From Anthopleura xanthogrammica (Eukaryota; Cnidaria; Anthozoa; Actiniaria; Actiniidae): a DNA stretch of 64,000 nucleotides. Positions within the stretch are counted from its first letter, which is position 1. Each line of letters starts with the position of its first letter. Of the stretch, positions 11,603 to 23,467 are shown piece after piece. The translations under genes and the position numbers were made by a program. A model generated the notes under the pieces. It was given only the letters and a program-made list of their open reading frames with translations. It had not been told where the DNA came from and ran no database searches. Where the stretch lies: the NCBI GenBank assembly GCA_964019055.1, contig OZ025217.1:6190557-6254556 (forward strand). The letters are read 5' to 3'.

Positions 11603-12634
11603 CTACGTTGTAATTGAGAGCTCCTCTTCTTGGGCAATTACCCCAGGCTTCCATTTCTCGTGCCCCTGATAGTCTCTGGCGACTACCCTTTGGCCAATGC
11701 AAATCTCCTCTCTCTCCTCCCTCCTAGGTCCGCATTGCTTCTGCTGTCTACTACAGACTTTGGCTCTGGGATCAGGCTTCATTAAGTTTAGACGACTACG
11801 TAGTCTCTTACCGAAGAACAACTGTGCTGGCGATTCGCCGGTTGTTGCGTGAGGTACATTCCTGTAGGCGAGCAGGAATGCTAGTTTCAGGTTTAGCGCT
11901 GCCTTTGTTTGCTCCTTTTTCATCGCTTTCTTAAAGCTCTGTGCCAAGTCATTTGTCGCTGGATGGTATGGAGCTGAGGTGATATGTTTGATGCCATTTC
12001 TTTTTAGGAATCCTTTGAATGCGTCTGCTGTAAATTGAGGACCGTTGTCACTGACTAAGATCTTAGAGACTCCATACCGGCTAAAGATCAGGTGGAGTTT
12101 CTCAATGGTCTTTTCTGCTGTCGTAGACTGCATCACTTCGATTTCGGGCCACATCGAATATGCATCGACTACGATCAGGAACATCCTGTTGAGGAAAGGG
12201 CCTGTAAAGTCTACAAGTATCCGCTGCCATGCTCCTTCAGGCCATTCCCATGGGTGTAGTCTTGTGGCTGGTGGCTCATTCTGGCAGCCAGAACATGTCT
12301 TTGCTAGGGTTTCTACTTGTTTATCTAACCCTGGCAACCAAATCAAGGTCCTCGCTACCCCTTTCATCTTTGCTATTCTCAGACGCCGTTCGTGCAGTTC
12401 TTCTAACACTTTATCTCGTAGTTTACAAGGAATAATTACTCTGTTCCCCCATAGTAAACACCCATCTTGTGTTGTTAGCTCGGTTTGTCGTGCGTGGAAC
12501 GCTGCCAATTCTGGTGGGTATTGCGTCAGCCAACCCACCTCGGTATAATCCATTACTCTCGTGAGTGCCGGGTCTCTTCGGGTTTCTCTCTTAACATCCT
12601 CTGCAGTAACAGGAAGGGGTTCAAACTGCGTCAA
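11603..12634 (-). pseudogene. Gypsy integrase fragment, unit 1
   Basis: A 343-codon frame with a degraded zinc-binding region ending CSGCQ near residue 117, a VDFTGPF motif (first Asp), SDNGPQFTA (second Asp) and a chromo-like basic C-terminal region. At the third catalytic position, after HPATN, the expected Glu is Gln (LAQSFKK). Further integrase-like coding follows to about 11400 but only after the TAG stop and a frame change. The product is predicted to be inactive. Confidence 0.85.
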
Positions 12635-12724
12635 CTGGAACGTCTCGACTGGATTAGCTTCCTGCTTTTCTGCTAGTGGTAGGTGTGATAGAACGTCTGC
12701 ATTTCCATGTAATTTGGCATTCTT

Positions 12725-13883
12725 CTATTCAATGATGTAATTAAATCCAGATAAGAATAGTGCATACCGTTGAAGTCGGGCCGCCGTCATTGCTGGGATT
12801 CCCTTCTCTGGATGGAATATGGAAGTAAGGGGTTGATGATCTGTGTACAGTTGAAATTTTCTACCAAACAGGGATACGTGAAACTTCTTTACCCCCCACA
12901 CAAGAGCCAGCGCCTCCTTGTCTATTTGCAAATAATTTCGCTCATGCAGCTTTTCGTAGACTTCTTGACGCGAAAGCGATTGGTCGTTCTGCTCCGTCCT
13001 TAAACACATGTGATAAAACAGCACCAATCCCTACTGGTGAGGCATTATATGCCAGTCTTAATAGCAAATTTTGGTCGTAATGCGTTAGCACTTGATCTGA
13101 AGTTATCATCTCCTTCGCTTTTAGGAATGCCTTTTCACAGTCCTTCGACCAGTTCCATTTGCTTTCTCTCTCTAGAAGTTGATTCAAAGGCTGTATTACT
13201 GTAGCTAAATTCGGCAAGAATTTATTGTAGTAATTTACAAGCCCCAAGAATGAGCGGACTTCCTTAACATCTTTGGGGGGTGGCGCATTTACGATGGCTT
13301 CTACTTTGTCTTCCCTTTCGTGGCCACAGAACTTCATCTTGTCTTGGAGGAAAGCGCATTTCTGCGGATTTGCTCGTAGACCATTTACACTCAGCTGTTT
13401 TAGCACCTTCTCAATATTCTCCAGGTGTTTCTCTTCTGTTTGGCCTGTAATCAGAATGTCATCTATCAGGCATGTAGTGTTCGGAATGTCTGCTAATAGT
13501 TGGTCCATGGTTCGTTGCCAGATGGCTGGGGTTGACGTTATTCCGAACACCAACTGGTTATATTGTAACAGACACATGTGAGTGTTTATGGTCAAAAATT
13601 TCCTTGACTCCTCCTCTAGCTCCATCTGGTGGTACGCTTGTTTTAGATCAATTTTACTGAATTTCTGTTCCTCAGCTAAGTTCACAAAAAAGTCTTCAAT
13701 TCTTGGGAGTGGATACTGCTCCGCTTGCAACTGTGGTTTTACGGTTATTTTGAAATCACTGGCACTAGAGGCGTTGCTCATTCGCTCCATTCGGTTTTGG
13801 TGAGAATGCCCTTGTTTTCCAGGTCTTTGATTGCTTATTCTACCTTTGGCTTTAGTGCGTATGGTACTTGTCAAGCCTTGCAA
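12725..13883 (-). pseudogene. Gypsy reverse transcriptase and RNase H, unit 1
   Basis: The frame 12942-13883 holds SKIDLKQAYHQ, LIDDILITG (the Asp-Asp catalytic pair) and the FLGLVNYYNKFLPNLA thumb region. RNase H continues in another frame at 12725-13027 (YTDHQPL). The shift is explained by a 4-base addition near 12945 compared with unit 3. The fingers segment that normally precedes DFKITV is missing in all three units, an old shared deletion. Confidence 0.88.
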
Positions 13884-14065
13884 AACTTTGGAGTGGCGCC
13901 ATCTTTGAGAATAATCTTCGCTTTCCTGGAGGAAAATTTTCCTAGCTGGTCTTCAAAAAACCTCTGAATACTTCTTCAGAAGTTCTCCTACTCCGGTTGG
14001 TGTACTGGGAGTGTTCCTTTCTTTGTCTAGGACCTTAATGTTCTTTTAGTCGAGTCTTATCTCCT

Positions 14066-14290
14066 TTAAACTCGTCCAAATAGGGCGGGGTCATTTGTTT
14101 CAATCACATATAATGGCAGCTGCTTCTCTTGTTGGTTACCTTTACTTGGACCACACCCTTGGGGACAATTTTCTTCGCCGCTGTATGTTTTCAGCTGTAC
14201 TTTAGTCTTCCTCAGTAACTTCTCTTGGTAGTGTTCCTTGAACATACTCCATGACATTACTGAGACAGCTGCCCCAGTGTCGAGCTCCAT
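14066..14290 (-). pseudogene. Gypsy aspartic protease fragment, unit 1
   Basis: Begins with MELDTGAAVSVMS, the DTGA active-site motif of retroviral-type aspartic proteases, and continues to the NDPALFGR region. Gag is absent upstream. The fuller version is at 55845-56093. Confidence 0.8.
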
Positions 14291-14439
14291 CTTGATTTCT
14301 TTTTCATTTACTTTAGGAGTTACCCAGATGATAACGCAACGCGTCGTGGTTTCCTACGCTTCTCTCGTGTTCTCTCCACATCCCCCGTGTCTTTATCAGA
14401 GTATAATACTTGGAAAACTGTTTTTTATTCCTTAAGTTA

Positions 14440-15120
14440 TAGCTCAGAAACTGAAGCTCATGATCTTGGCATCATTCTTGATAGTCATACTCAGTTGACA
14501 ACACACATCAATAATGTTTGCAAATCAGCATCATTTTGAATACGCAATATTGGACGAATACGTAACGACATTGGAAGGACTGAGACTGAACGTCTCGTAC
14601 ACGCTTTCGTATCGTCAAGACTTGACTACTGTAACAGTATTCTATATGGCCTTCCTGACTACCAAATCAAGAAATTACAGAGGATCCAAAATACTGCTGC
14701 AAGGATGGTTAAAGGAACAAAATCCACAGAACGCATTAGCCCAGTTCTTCGAGAGCTATACTGGCTACCGATCAAAGAGCGGATAATCTTTAAAATGTTG
14801 CTGACTACCTTCAATGCTCTTCATGGTTCTGCTCCTGCTTATATCTCCGTACTTCTACAAGAATACAAGCCTGCACGCTCACTGAGATCTTCTAAACAAA
14901 GTCTGCTGTCGGTTCCTCGTACTTTCACTTAGAATTATGATGACCGCGCTTTCTCAGTTGCTGGCTTTACATTATGGAACTCATTACAAGACACTATCAG
15001 GAAATCGAACAATCTTACCGAATTTAAATCGTTACTTAAAACTCTACTTTTTCAATCAGCATACTCCTAATTTTAAAACTACGAACCATAACGCATTGAG
15101 GTAGCAGAATGTGCTCTATA
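14440..15120 (+). pseudogene. CR1-like LINE, 3' part, unit 1
   Basis: Plus-strand translation in shifting frames gives the C-terminal region of a CR1/jockey-like reverse transcriptase ORF (RLDYCNSILYGLPDYQIKK, then RELYWLPIKERI and LLTTFNALHGSAPAYISVLL). The frame changes near 14.7 kb and there is a stop at 14930. The 3' end is an AT-rich TTTATTATTA run abutting exon 3 of gene D. The 113 bases before 14446 match neither the Gypsy nor the LINE. Confidence 0.8.
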
Positions 15121-15140
15121 GGTACTGTTTATTATTATCA

Positions 15141-16350
15141 TCACATAACACCAACAACACACCATACGTGGGCGAACCAAATCGGAGTTTGAGGATGCAG
15201 AACAGGCAGTTCAAAATATTTTTCTTCATACTCAGCCGCATCGCTAAAAACGTACTCTAAACATTATTCGAATACAGAGTTCTAAAATTCTCCATTTCAT
15301 TTGTTACTTACTTTTCCCATAAAAAAAAAATCGCGCAAGTCATATCAGTGAGCACAAGATGCCTTGACGTTCTGCAACTTTTATTGATTGTTTAATTCAT
15401 GTTTCTCATACATTGCTTATCTTGGCCGTTATCAAAAGAATCATTATCATTAATTTATTTTGTTATTTTTGATATTATTTTCTTATTAAGTTAATCTTTT
15501 GTCAGTCTTGTTCAGTAGATGGGTCTCATCACTCCTTCACGATCGGCCAGTTAACTTGGTGGTTTTCTATTAATCACGACTAGAGAAAGTAAAATCGTTA
15601 TTAGTTACTACAGTATTTAGAGTGTAACCATTAAATTATATCTTTTGATTTGCCACTATTTCTTTTTGAGCGAATGCAACAGAAGAATTTTGCCAACCAC
15701 TCTCAGGAAGAAAATCGAAGGAATGAAAATGGTAATTGTGAAAAATTTGTGTTTCCTTTCTACTCCTATGATATATATATTTAGGCTCTACTCAAGTATT
15801 GAGCACTCTTCTACGTTAAGGATACTTGATTTTAGCAATATATATTGAGCTAATGAATAACCAAGTTTTGTCTACTTAATTTGAATAATATTGGGAATTA
15901 GCATAGATTAACCTGTTCAAATAATTGTGTTAGCCAGGATAATTGGCACTTCTCATACTAAAGACGAAAAATGCGTCCGTGGCTGCGTTTAGTGTAAAAA
16001 TGGAGAAAATATTAGACGAATTTGACGATCTAACGTCTAACGCCAGAGCAAGAAAAACTGACGCGATGTCAACACTAGTATTTATTTGGTATCAAGTTAT
16101 AGGTTTTTTATAACTTTCTTCGTCTGTTGCCTGTTTTTATATTTTCAGACCATCGTACTTTCCGACGACGCTCTTAAAAAATTCATCGTTCAAGGTCCAT
16201 CAAATCAACTACTGCATCTGAACGCATAATGCGTCTTGTGCTCGTCTTCATATTTGACGAACTTAGAGACGCATAAAAAGACGCACTGAAAACGTTTGCC
16301 CAAGTTCATCTGGACATATGATGCTTCTCTAGTATAAAAACGGCCATTGA
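15141..16350 (-). pseudogene. Class II peptide gene D, exon 3 and intron remnant
   Basis: Exon 3 (15141-15243, minus) is intact, with a TTTAG acceptor, 34 codons including stop and an AATAAA motif at 15128-15133. Intron 2 follows as in F and G to about 16347, where homology stops at GAAGTAAA, just before the exon 2 donor. Exons 2 and 1 are missing, so no precursor can be made. A foldback element lies directly beyond the break. Confidence 0.7.
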
Positions 16351-16375
16351 AGTAAAGTAATAGAGTAATAATACT

Positions 16376-16612
16376 AAGGTGTCAAAATGGAAAGAGTCTT
16401 GAAGCTCAGGGGAAATACAGGTTTATTCAATTAGTATTTTCTAAGTTAGACATTAGTATTCCCTATATCGTGAATACTAATAAGACCTCGAAACAAAAAG
16501 AAAACAAAAGGCCTTATTAGTATTCCCTATATAGGGAATACTAATGTCTATCTTAGAGAATACTAATTAATAATCCCGTATTTTCCCTGTGCTTTAAGGC
16601 CCCCACCACTTG
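16376..16612. mobile_element. About 240-bp foldback hairpin element
   Basis: Almost the whole segment is one inverted repeat: arms of about 58 bp near 16430-16487 and 16510-16567 are highly matched, and weaker pairing extends to the ends (AGGTGTCAA and TTGACACCCT). Each arm contains its own smaller palindrome (TATTCCCTATATAGGGAATA). CTA and TAG flank it. It lies at the truncation of gene D. Confidence 0.7.
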
Positions 16613-16789
16613 ACACCCTAGTTTCTCTATGGGATACAGAGCATTAAAATGCTGTTTGCTGATTGGTCAAGTGAGTATGACTATATTCTATTTTTTAGTA
16701 AAGGTCTAAAGAGTATACTTATGTATCTGAACGATGTTAAGCGCAGATATTGAAGTTTTACGGCGCTGCAACATTATATGCGACGCTGT

Positions 16790-17040
16790 GGTAAGAATGC
16801 GGTGGTGGATCATGACGCGGTGCTGTGAACATACTTCGGCTCTGTGCACTAAATACGGCGCTGTCGACATGCTGCGGTGGTGTGATCATGACGCGGCGCT
16901 GTGAACATACTTCGGCTCTGTGCACTAAATGCTGCGCTTTCAACATGCTGCGGTGGTGTGATCATGACGCGGCGCTTTGATCATGACGTGGCGCTGTGTA
17001 CATAATGCGTTGCTGTGAACATAATGCGGCGCTGTTTCTC
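16790..17040. repeat. GC-rich minisatellite, about 20-bp units
   Basis: Variants of CGGCGCTGTGAACATA with GATCATGACG words recur about a dozen times. It is more GC-rich than the surroundings. Open frames across it follow from the repetition. Confidence 0.75.
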
Positions 17041-17064
17041 TTTCTCTTTCTCTGAGATAAACTA

Positions 17065-17250
17065 ACAGAAAAGCCAGGATCCGAGCCAGGATACGAGCCA
17101 GGATCTGAGACAGGATCCGAGCCAGGATCCGAGCCAGGATACGAGCCAGGATACGAGCCAGGATCCGAGCCAGGATCCGAGCCAGGATCCGAGACAGGAT
17201 CCGAGCCAGGATCCGAGCCAGGATCCGAGGAAGGATCCGAGCCTGATTTT
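17065..17250. repeat. 12-bp tandem repeat with BamHI sites
   Basis: GGATCCGAGCCA (with GGATACGAGCCA variants) repeats about 15 times. The 12-bp period makes an open frame coding repeated ARIL on the minus strand, an artefact. Confidence 0.92.
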
Positions 17251-18079
17251 TTACCAAATTATTTGCAACAAGCCTACTGATTGCTTCGAAGCAATGATAT
17301 ATTCGGCCCGTATGGGTTGCTCATGAGAACAGAACATATGCGAGAATTTTTAGTAGCCAGAAAAATGTTGAAAGATGTCTGTGGACAGCCTGCGTTGAAC
17401 CAACAGTTTGGTTCCGTAATGGCATTGAATTGGGTTATTTAGCCGAATGAATTATTTGCAAAAGTTTGGACTGCCGGCAGGGCATAGTGCGTCCATCAAG
17501 TGAAAACATTCCCGGCTGCCGAGCATATAGTCACAGGAAAGAAACTGAAATGTTCAAACTGGATTCCAAAATCTAACCACACGGCAATAGAGGTACTTTT
17601 TACCATACATTTTCTCATAATAACATAACTATAGAAACCTACCTTGGGCTACCTGCAAACACATCACTTAGTACCACTCAGATCAGGCTCCGATTTCCAG
17701 CCGTCAGAATATACTTATTTTGTCAAATTATCAAAAAAAAAATTAATAGAAACATATAATAAAAACCCAAATCCTGGCTCGGATCCTGGCTCGGATTCTG
17801 GCTTGAAAAATAAGGTATCCTGTCTTACTCTTTCTCTTTCTCTTAGTAGTTAATACTTGTTAATACGTTTCCATATTTTTTTCTCTGTATAGAACGCTCG
17901 ATCGAGGAATTAAGACAATAAACAGCTAAAGCTTTAAATTTTGGAGGAGAAAAAGTTGAGGACACCAGAGGTCAGTGGCTGGTGCTTATATGATACAATG
18001 TATATAGTTCAGTTTACATCAGAATTAAAAATATGATCACACAATACCCAGAAATGTACCAGGATGAGCTAACACAACC
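17251..18079. other. Noncoding stretch between genes D and E
   Basis: No gene seen. It includes a short inverted copy of the 12-bp repeat (17767-17806, TGGCTCGGATCC) and, at 18000-18079, sequence homologous to the exon 3 tail of class I genes. In E that tail lies beyond an early stop and is untranslated. Confidence 0.6.
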
Positions 18080-19862
18080 TCACAGTACATGGGCGAACCA
18101 CATCGGAGTTTGAGGATGCAGAACAGGCAGTTCAAAATATTTTCCCTCAGATTCAGCCTCATCGCTAGAATCGTACTCTAAACATTATTCGAATACAGAG
18201 TTCTAAAATTCTCCATTTCATTTTTTACTTCCCATAAAAAAAACGTGCAAGTTATATGAGCACAAGATGCCTTGACGTTCTGCAACTTTTATTGATTGTT
18301 TAATTCATGTTTCTCATACATTGCTTATCTTGGCCGTTATCAAAAGAATCTTTATTATTAATTTATTTTGTTATTTTTGATATTATTTTTTTATTAAGTT
18401 AATCTTTTGTCAGTCTTGTTCAGTAGATGGGTCTCATCACTTCTTCACGATCGGCCAGTTAACTTGGTGGTTTCCTATTAGTCACGACTAGAGAAAGGAA
18501 AATCGGTATTAGTTACTACAGTATTTAGAGTGCAACCATTAAATTATATCTTTTGATTTGCCACTATTTCTTTTTGAGCGAATGCAACAAAATAATTTTG
18601 CCAACCACTCCCAGGAAGAAAATCGAAGGAATGAGAATGGTAGTTCTGAAAAATTTGTGTTTCCTTTCTACTCCTGTGACATATATAATTAGGCTCTACT
18701 CAAGTATTGAGCACTCTTCTACGTTAAGGATACTAAAGACGAAAAATGCGTCCGTGGCTGCGTTTAGTGTAAAAATGGAGAAAATATTAGACGAATTTGA
18801 CGATCTAACGTCTAACGCCAGAGCAAGAAAAACTGACGCGCTGTCAACACTAGTATTTATTTGGTATCAAGTTATAGGTTTTTTAACTTTCTTCGTCTGT
18901 TGCCTGTCTTTATATTTTCAGACCATCGTACTTTCCGACGACGTTCTTAAATAATTTATCGTTCAAGGTGCATCAAATCAACTACTGCATCTGAACGCAT
19001 AATGTGTCTTGTGCTCGTCTTCATATTTGACGAACTTAGAGACGCATAAAAAGACGCACTAAAAACGTTTGCCCAAGTTCATCCGGACATATGATGCGTC
19101 TGTAGTATAAAAACGGCCATTGAAGTAAACACGATACTTACCAGCAACATCTGTCGCGATTCCTGGGACACGAAAATTCTCTTTCACAGTGGTGATATCC
19201 CTTACGACAAGGAAAGCGATAGTACAAGCAGTACCCATGTGCTACACCACAATCAGCTGCGAATATTCAATCAAATATAAATAATATTACAAGTCAGCCT
19301 CCACCAACATCATGATTTAAAGCCCGACCGGTAAGCTTAGTTGGTTGAGCTGATCGGATTTTCGTGTGGGAGGTCGTACGGTGTCTTAAAATATATAACT
19401 GACGAGAAAGTGCTGCCTTTATAATAACATCTACAAATGGTTAGAATTTGAAGTGGTTCGGATGACCACTTTGACTTATGGCGGCATCGTCTCTCCACAC
19501 TTCATCCTTACTAACCTTCATTACCAAATTGGATGAACAAAAACCTCGCCTTTTCACTAATATTGAGGTGCTCTTTTCATCATTTTTTTTTTTACAACTG
19601 TTCGATTTTAGTCGCCCATTGTGATTGTGAATGTGGTTTTGACATGTGATTAGGTAATGTGCTTCAATCTACACGTTTCTACAGTTTCCTAGAGTGAAAT
19701 CACTATAGCTATAGCTAAACTCGTGAAATAGATGTAAGACTAATACACTTTAGTAAACCCTAATTCCATTGTTTTCTTTTGTGTCTATTTGACTATTACA
19801 CTTTAAAAAGTAATTTTTAGTTCACGGGTTCTTTATTCTTTAATCACTATTTGTTACCAATT
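18080..19862 (-). pseudogene. Class II peptide gene E, lacking exon 1
   Basis: Exon 2 (19142-19256) and exon 3 (18080-18164) are intact on the minus strand, with a GTAAGT donor and a TTCTAG acceptor. Exon 2 has the class II spacing C-X6-C-X6-C-X6-C-X5-C-X6-CC. Exon 3 is only 28 codons including stop because it lacks the LINE-derived extension of D, F and G. Intron 1 is homologous to that of G up to about 19862 and then stops, so there is no signal peptide. Confidence 0.72.
19320..19432 (+). mobile_element. tRNA-derived SINE remnant in intron 1 of E
   Basis: GCCCGACCGGTAAGCTTAGT with a following degraded B box (GGGAGGTCGTACGG). It is antisense to the gene, in the same place as in A, B, C, F and G. 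Confidence 0.65.
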
Positions 19863-19875
19863 ACTGCATATTTGT

Positions 19876-22800
19876 TCGACTGCGCGAAAAGGAGAATTTT
19901 CAAGAGTTTACAGGTACCGAAAACTCTTTCCTGATTTTGAGTTTTCAAGAGTATTCGCGTCGCAGTAAAAACGTCACGTCAACCTAAAATATTCACATCG
20001 AATACTTAAGAAAACCTCGAGTCCTGCATCACACTAGAATATACGAGAGCGTATACCTAGTGTTTAGGGTACGTCTCTAGGGTGACGATAACACGCAAGG
20101 TACACGGGCATCATTCAAGAAGTAAACTTGAAATTATATTTAATTTTAATCGCAACGCTTATCTCATCGAAACTCGCCTACTAGTCAATCTTATGATAGC
20201 GAAAAAGTACTGGATGCGTATACAGAATGATATTCAGCTTATATATTAACTGATATCTTAATCGCCAAAATCTCATTATTGATTTTTCGTTTTCAAGGGT
20301 ATTCGATACGCTTTATAAAAGTCAGGTTTCTCTAGATTTTTCACATCGAATACTTTAGAAAACTTGGAGTATTACATCACACTAGATTATACCGGCGGGA
20401 GCAGAAGGCAATAATCGTACTCAGGCTAGCCAAACAGGATTTTTAAAGGATCTATTTTGACCCAGAAACTTTCTTCGTATGGTAGGCATTGCAATAATTG
20501 ACTGCAACAAAAATCCGAATTTGCATTGGCAGCACGAGAATAAATGCAGCATGTAACGGCAGCTTACGAATTATTATCTTGTGCGGACAATAATCACCCA
20601 ACTACGTTATCTTTTATATGCGTTTCAAAGTTTTCAACAGAATAACTAAAAATAGGCGTTGGCTGAAAAGGATATTCAAAACTCTTCACTGAGTTATATA
20701 AAAACAAAAATATTATTTAAACGCAGTGGGTCGCATATAAACCATGACTCAAAGACAATTTGCGAAAGAAAATATCTGCCCAGTAAGTTATTTAGTTTCC
20801 TATCGATTCTCGAACATTTTTGGGCTGCCTGTGGGCAGAAGCAAAATGACGAATGAAAACAAAGCATTTTACCAACAAACAACAAACAAACAAACATTTT
20901 TATTTGGCACTCCTTATTTTACAATATAACAGAATTTAAAAGATAATTTTATAAAAATAGATGGGCGCCAGCCATTTAGAAATAGCAGGGCTAGTCGAGC
21001 TAAATGGCTGGGTCAAAACGGAAAATTATAGAAGGAAATGTATAGTTCTAAGGAAATATATATAATTACAACAACAAAATACATGGATTTAACTGGACAA
21101 ACTGCCAGGGAAAAAAACACACACACACGAAGACTGAAACGAGGTAACAAAATAAACACACACACACACATAAGGGAAAAACTATTAAAGAATAATTTGT
21201 AAATGAGAGGGAAAATTGATTCAATTCAATATGTGAAAAACGATAACTAATCGTTATATTTTTCCATTTCCCTTGCTTTTAAAGACATAAACAATATAAT
21301 AACAGGTAGAACAAACATATAAAACAACAATAAATAGAGGTTTTTCAAGGAGGCAAAAAATTTGCCGCCATCTTATCCAACGACCGCTGACCGCTGACTA
21401 CCGCTGACCGCTGACCGCTGACCACGTGACTAGATTTGAATAGTTCGGCTGCTTGGCGGCCAGATTCAAAAGTTCGTTGAGGTCTTCGAAGCTTGGGAGT
21501 TCGATTCGTGTGAAAGTCAAGAAGTTTTACTTGGTGTTATTGCTTCTGTATACTAAAATGGCTTTAAATCTTTGTTCACGATGGCGGAGGAAATGTAGAA
21601 AGTATCATCATGACTTAAAATAATATCGTTTTGGAAGAAGAGAAGGCCGCGAAAGAGCCAACACAGTCTACTAAACAGAAATGGCTACCTGTTCTTCATT
21701 GATACAATCGAAGCTTGTAAGGCGCAAAGTTTGCTGTTTGACCGGTAAGTTATGTTTACTATGATCAGTATACTGAATAAACAAGTCTAGCAATACAATC
21801 CATGGAAGATATTCCTATTCTAACAGATAAAATACAATGTTGATACGCTGTAGCTAAATGGCCGGCAGCCGTTCTTCAAAATCTTCACGGATATTCAACA
21901 ATCTCTAGAATCAGTTGAATCCGAACTACTCAAACTTTATTCTCGTAGGCTAAGCGAACCCGATTAACTCTGTAAGTTTTATTTTATAATTGTGATTGAT
22001 GTTGGACATAAAATACGAAGTCAAGGTGCGTTACACTTCTTTTAAGAAAACATTCTTCAGTTGGCAATGTTTACCAAGTGTCACAAAGGTTTGTGACGAA
22101 CTTTAACTTCGTATTCTATGCCCAGTGTCAACGTTAAGTAGAAGAAAAAACTTACTGACATTTTCGGGATCACTTAGCCTACTAAAATAAAAATTGGGTA
22201 GTTTAGATTCGACTGATTGTAGTGATTGTTGAATATCAATAAGAATTATTGACTGCTAGATAACAAAGACTTTTGCGGTTTCCGCACAACAAAGGGCATA
22301 ACAAACAACGAAGGAAAAGAGGCTTATGTTTTTTTACATCTTATCATCAACAGAACTAAAGAGAGGAATTCAGTTCATGACATAGAAAAGGAAAATGAAA
22401 CACCATGCCTCCGTCAGTCAGCTTTAATCCAGAGCTGGCTTCAATCGAAAGAATTCAGATGAGTCAGCCTCCCTCTTGGAAGAATGAAGACAGTTTATGA
22501 TGAACAATTGATCCAAAAATATAGTTGTTGTTGACTTATATTCTTTTCGAAATGTATTCATAGTTAACCTTAGTTTTTAGATTTCTTAATGTTTTAAGTG
22601 GCAGACTGTAAGAAATGGCAGAGCCCTGTGATAATAGTTAAACTGAGATGTAATACAAGTGTATGAGAAAGATTGATCATAATAATTAAAAAAAAAATTT
22701 GCAATTCACAAATAATGTATCTGAGTTGAACATCCTTGAATACGACGCATAGTACGCGAGTATTCGAGCTGAATACTATAGAATACGACAAATTGATAAA

Positions 22801-23381
22801 CCGATTTTGCTTGAAAACGCATAGTACGCGGGTATTCGAGCTGAATACTATAGAATACGACAAATTAATAAACCGATTTTGCTTGAAAACGCATAGTACG
22901 CGGGTATTCGAGCTGAATACTATAGAATACGACAAATTAATAAACCGATTTTGCTTGAAAACGCATAGTACGCGGGTATTCGAGCTGAATACTATAGAAT
23001 ACGACAAAATAATAAACCGATTTTGCTTGAAAACGCATAGTACGCGAGTATTCGAGCTGAATACTATAGAATACGACAAATTGAAAATCGAACACTCTAG
23101 TAACACCTAAGATAGCCTAGAATGTGGAGCCAAACGAAAGAGGCACTATGCGTTGAAATATTCAAACAGCTATAAAATACAAAATTTCTATTCTAGAAAA
23201 CTCAAAATCAGTCGAGAAGTTTTCGAGAAGAATTCGGAAAATCGTTCTGGATCCTAGATTCCAAACTCTAGGTTGACGTGACGTTAGAAGGTTTTGATTA
23301 CCATCGGAAAATCCTGAATACCTGTATTTTGCCTATCCGTTTTCTAGAGTATGCGGGCCCGTATATTCGTCTTTTTGCGCA

Positions 23382-23386
<5 letters not shown>
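19876..23386. mobile_element. Candidate 3.5-kb nonautonomous DNA element
   Basis: The left end (GACTGCGCGAAAA) and the right end (TTTTTGCGCAGT) are inverse, and further inside both arms carry AACGTCACGTCAACCTA-like sequence at matching depth (about 19970 and 23270). The left end follows the point where gene E loses homology. There is no transposase frame. It holds two copies of a CACATCGAATACTT segment, short AC runs (21118-21170), a CCGCTGA run (21380-21425) and the 72-bp satellite. The borders are tentative. Confidence 0.4.
22736..23090. repeat. 72-bp satellite, five copies
   Basis: CGCATAGTACGCG recurs at 22746, 22818, 22890, 22962 and 23034, an exact 72-bp period. Each unit has a near-palindromic GTATTCGAGCTGAATAC core. 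Because 72 is a multiple of three, open frames appear on both strands; they are not genes. Confidence 0.92.

Positions 23387-23464
<78 letters not shown>
23385..23464. repeat. (AT)n microsatellite
   Basis: About 40 uninterrupted AT units. Assembly length may be unreliable here. Confidence 0.95.

Positions 23465-23465
<1 letters not shown>

Positions 23466-23467
<2 letters not shown>

Larger units (their letters stand above)
10862..14332 (-). mobile_element. Decayed Gypsy LTR retrotransposon, unit 1
   Basis: Minus-strand order: protease, reverse transcriptase/RNase H, integrase, purine-rich tract, LTR. It starts 20 bp after the stop of gene A, as in units 2 and 3. The 5' LTR and gag are missing; the left part of pro joins foreign sequence at 14332 at the same base context as unit 2. 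All frames carry breaks, so it is not autonomous. Confidence 0.85.

Noticed and set aside
12045..12548. 167-codon plus-strand frame (also at 53825)
   Set aside because: Antisense shadow of the Gypsy integrase.
15645..15848. 67-codon frame starting MICHYFF, repeated at 18553, 40624 and 58839
   Set aside because: It lies antisense within intron 2 of class II genes; the homologous class I region has it in changed form, and there is no motif.
16940..17257. 105-codon minus-strand frame of repeated ARIL
   Set aside because: Produced by the 12-bp tandem repeat.
4530..23090. CRISPR-like arrays
   Set aside because: The regular repeats have no unique spacers between them and the window is eukaryotic; they are satellites.
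22594..23110. 170- and 124-codon frames on opposite strands
   Set aside because: Produced by the 72-bp satellite, which has no stops in several frames.
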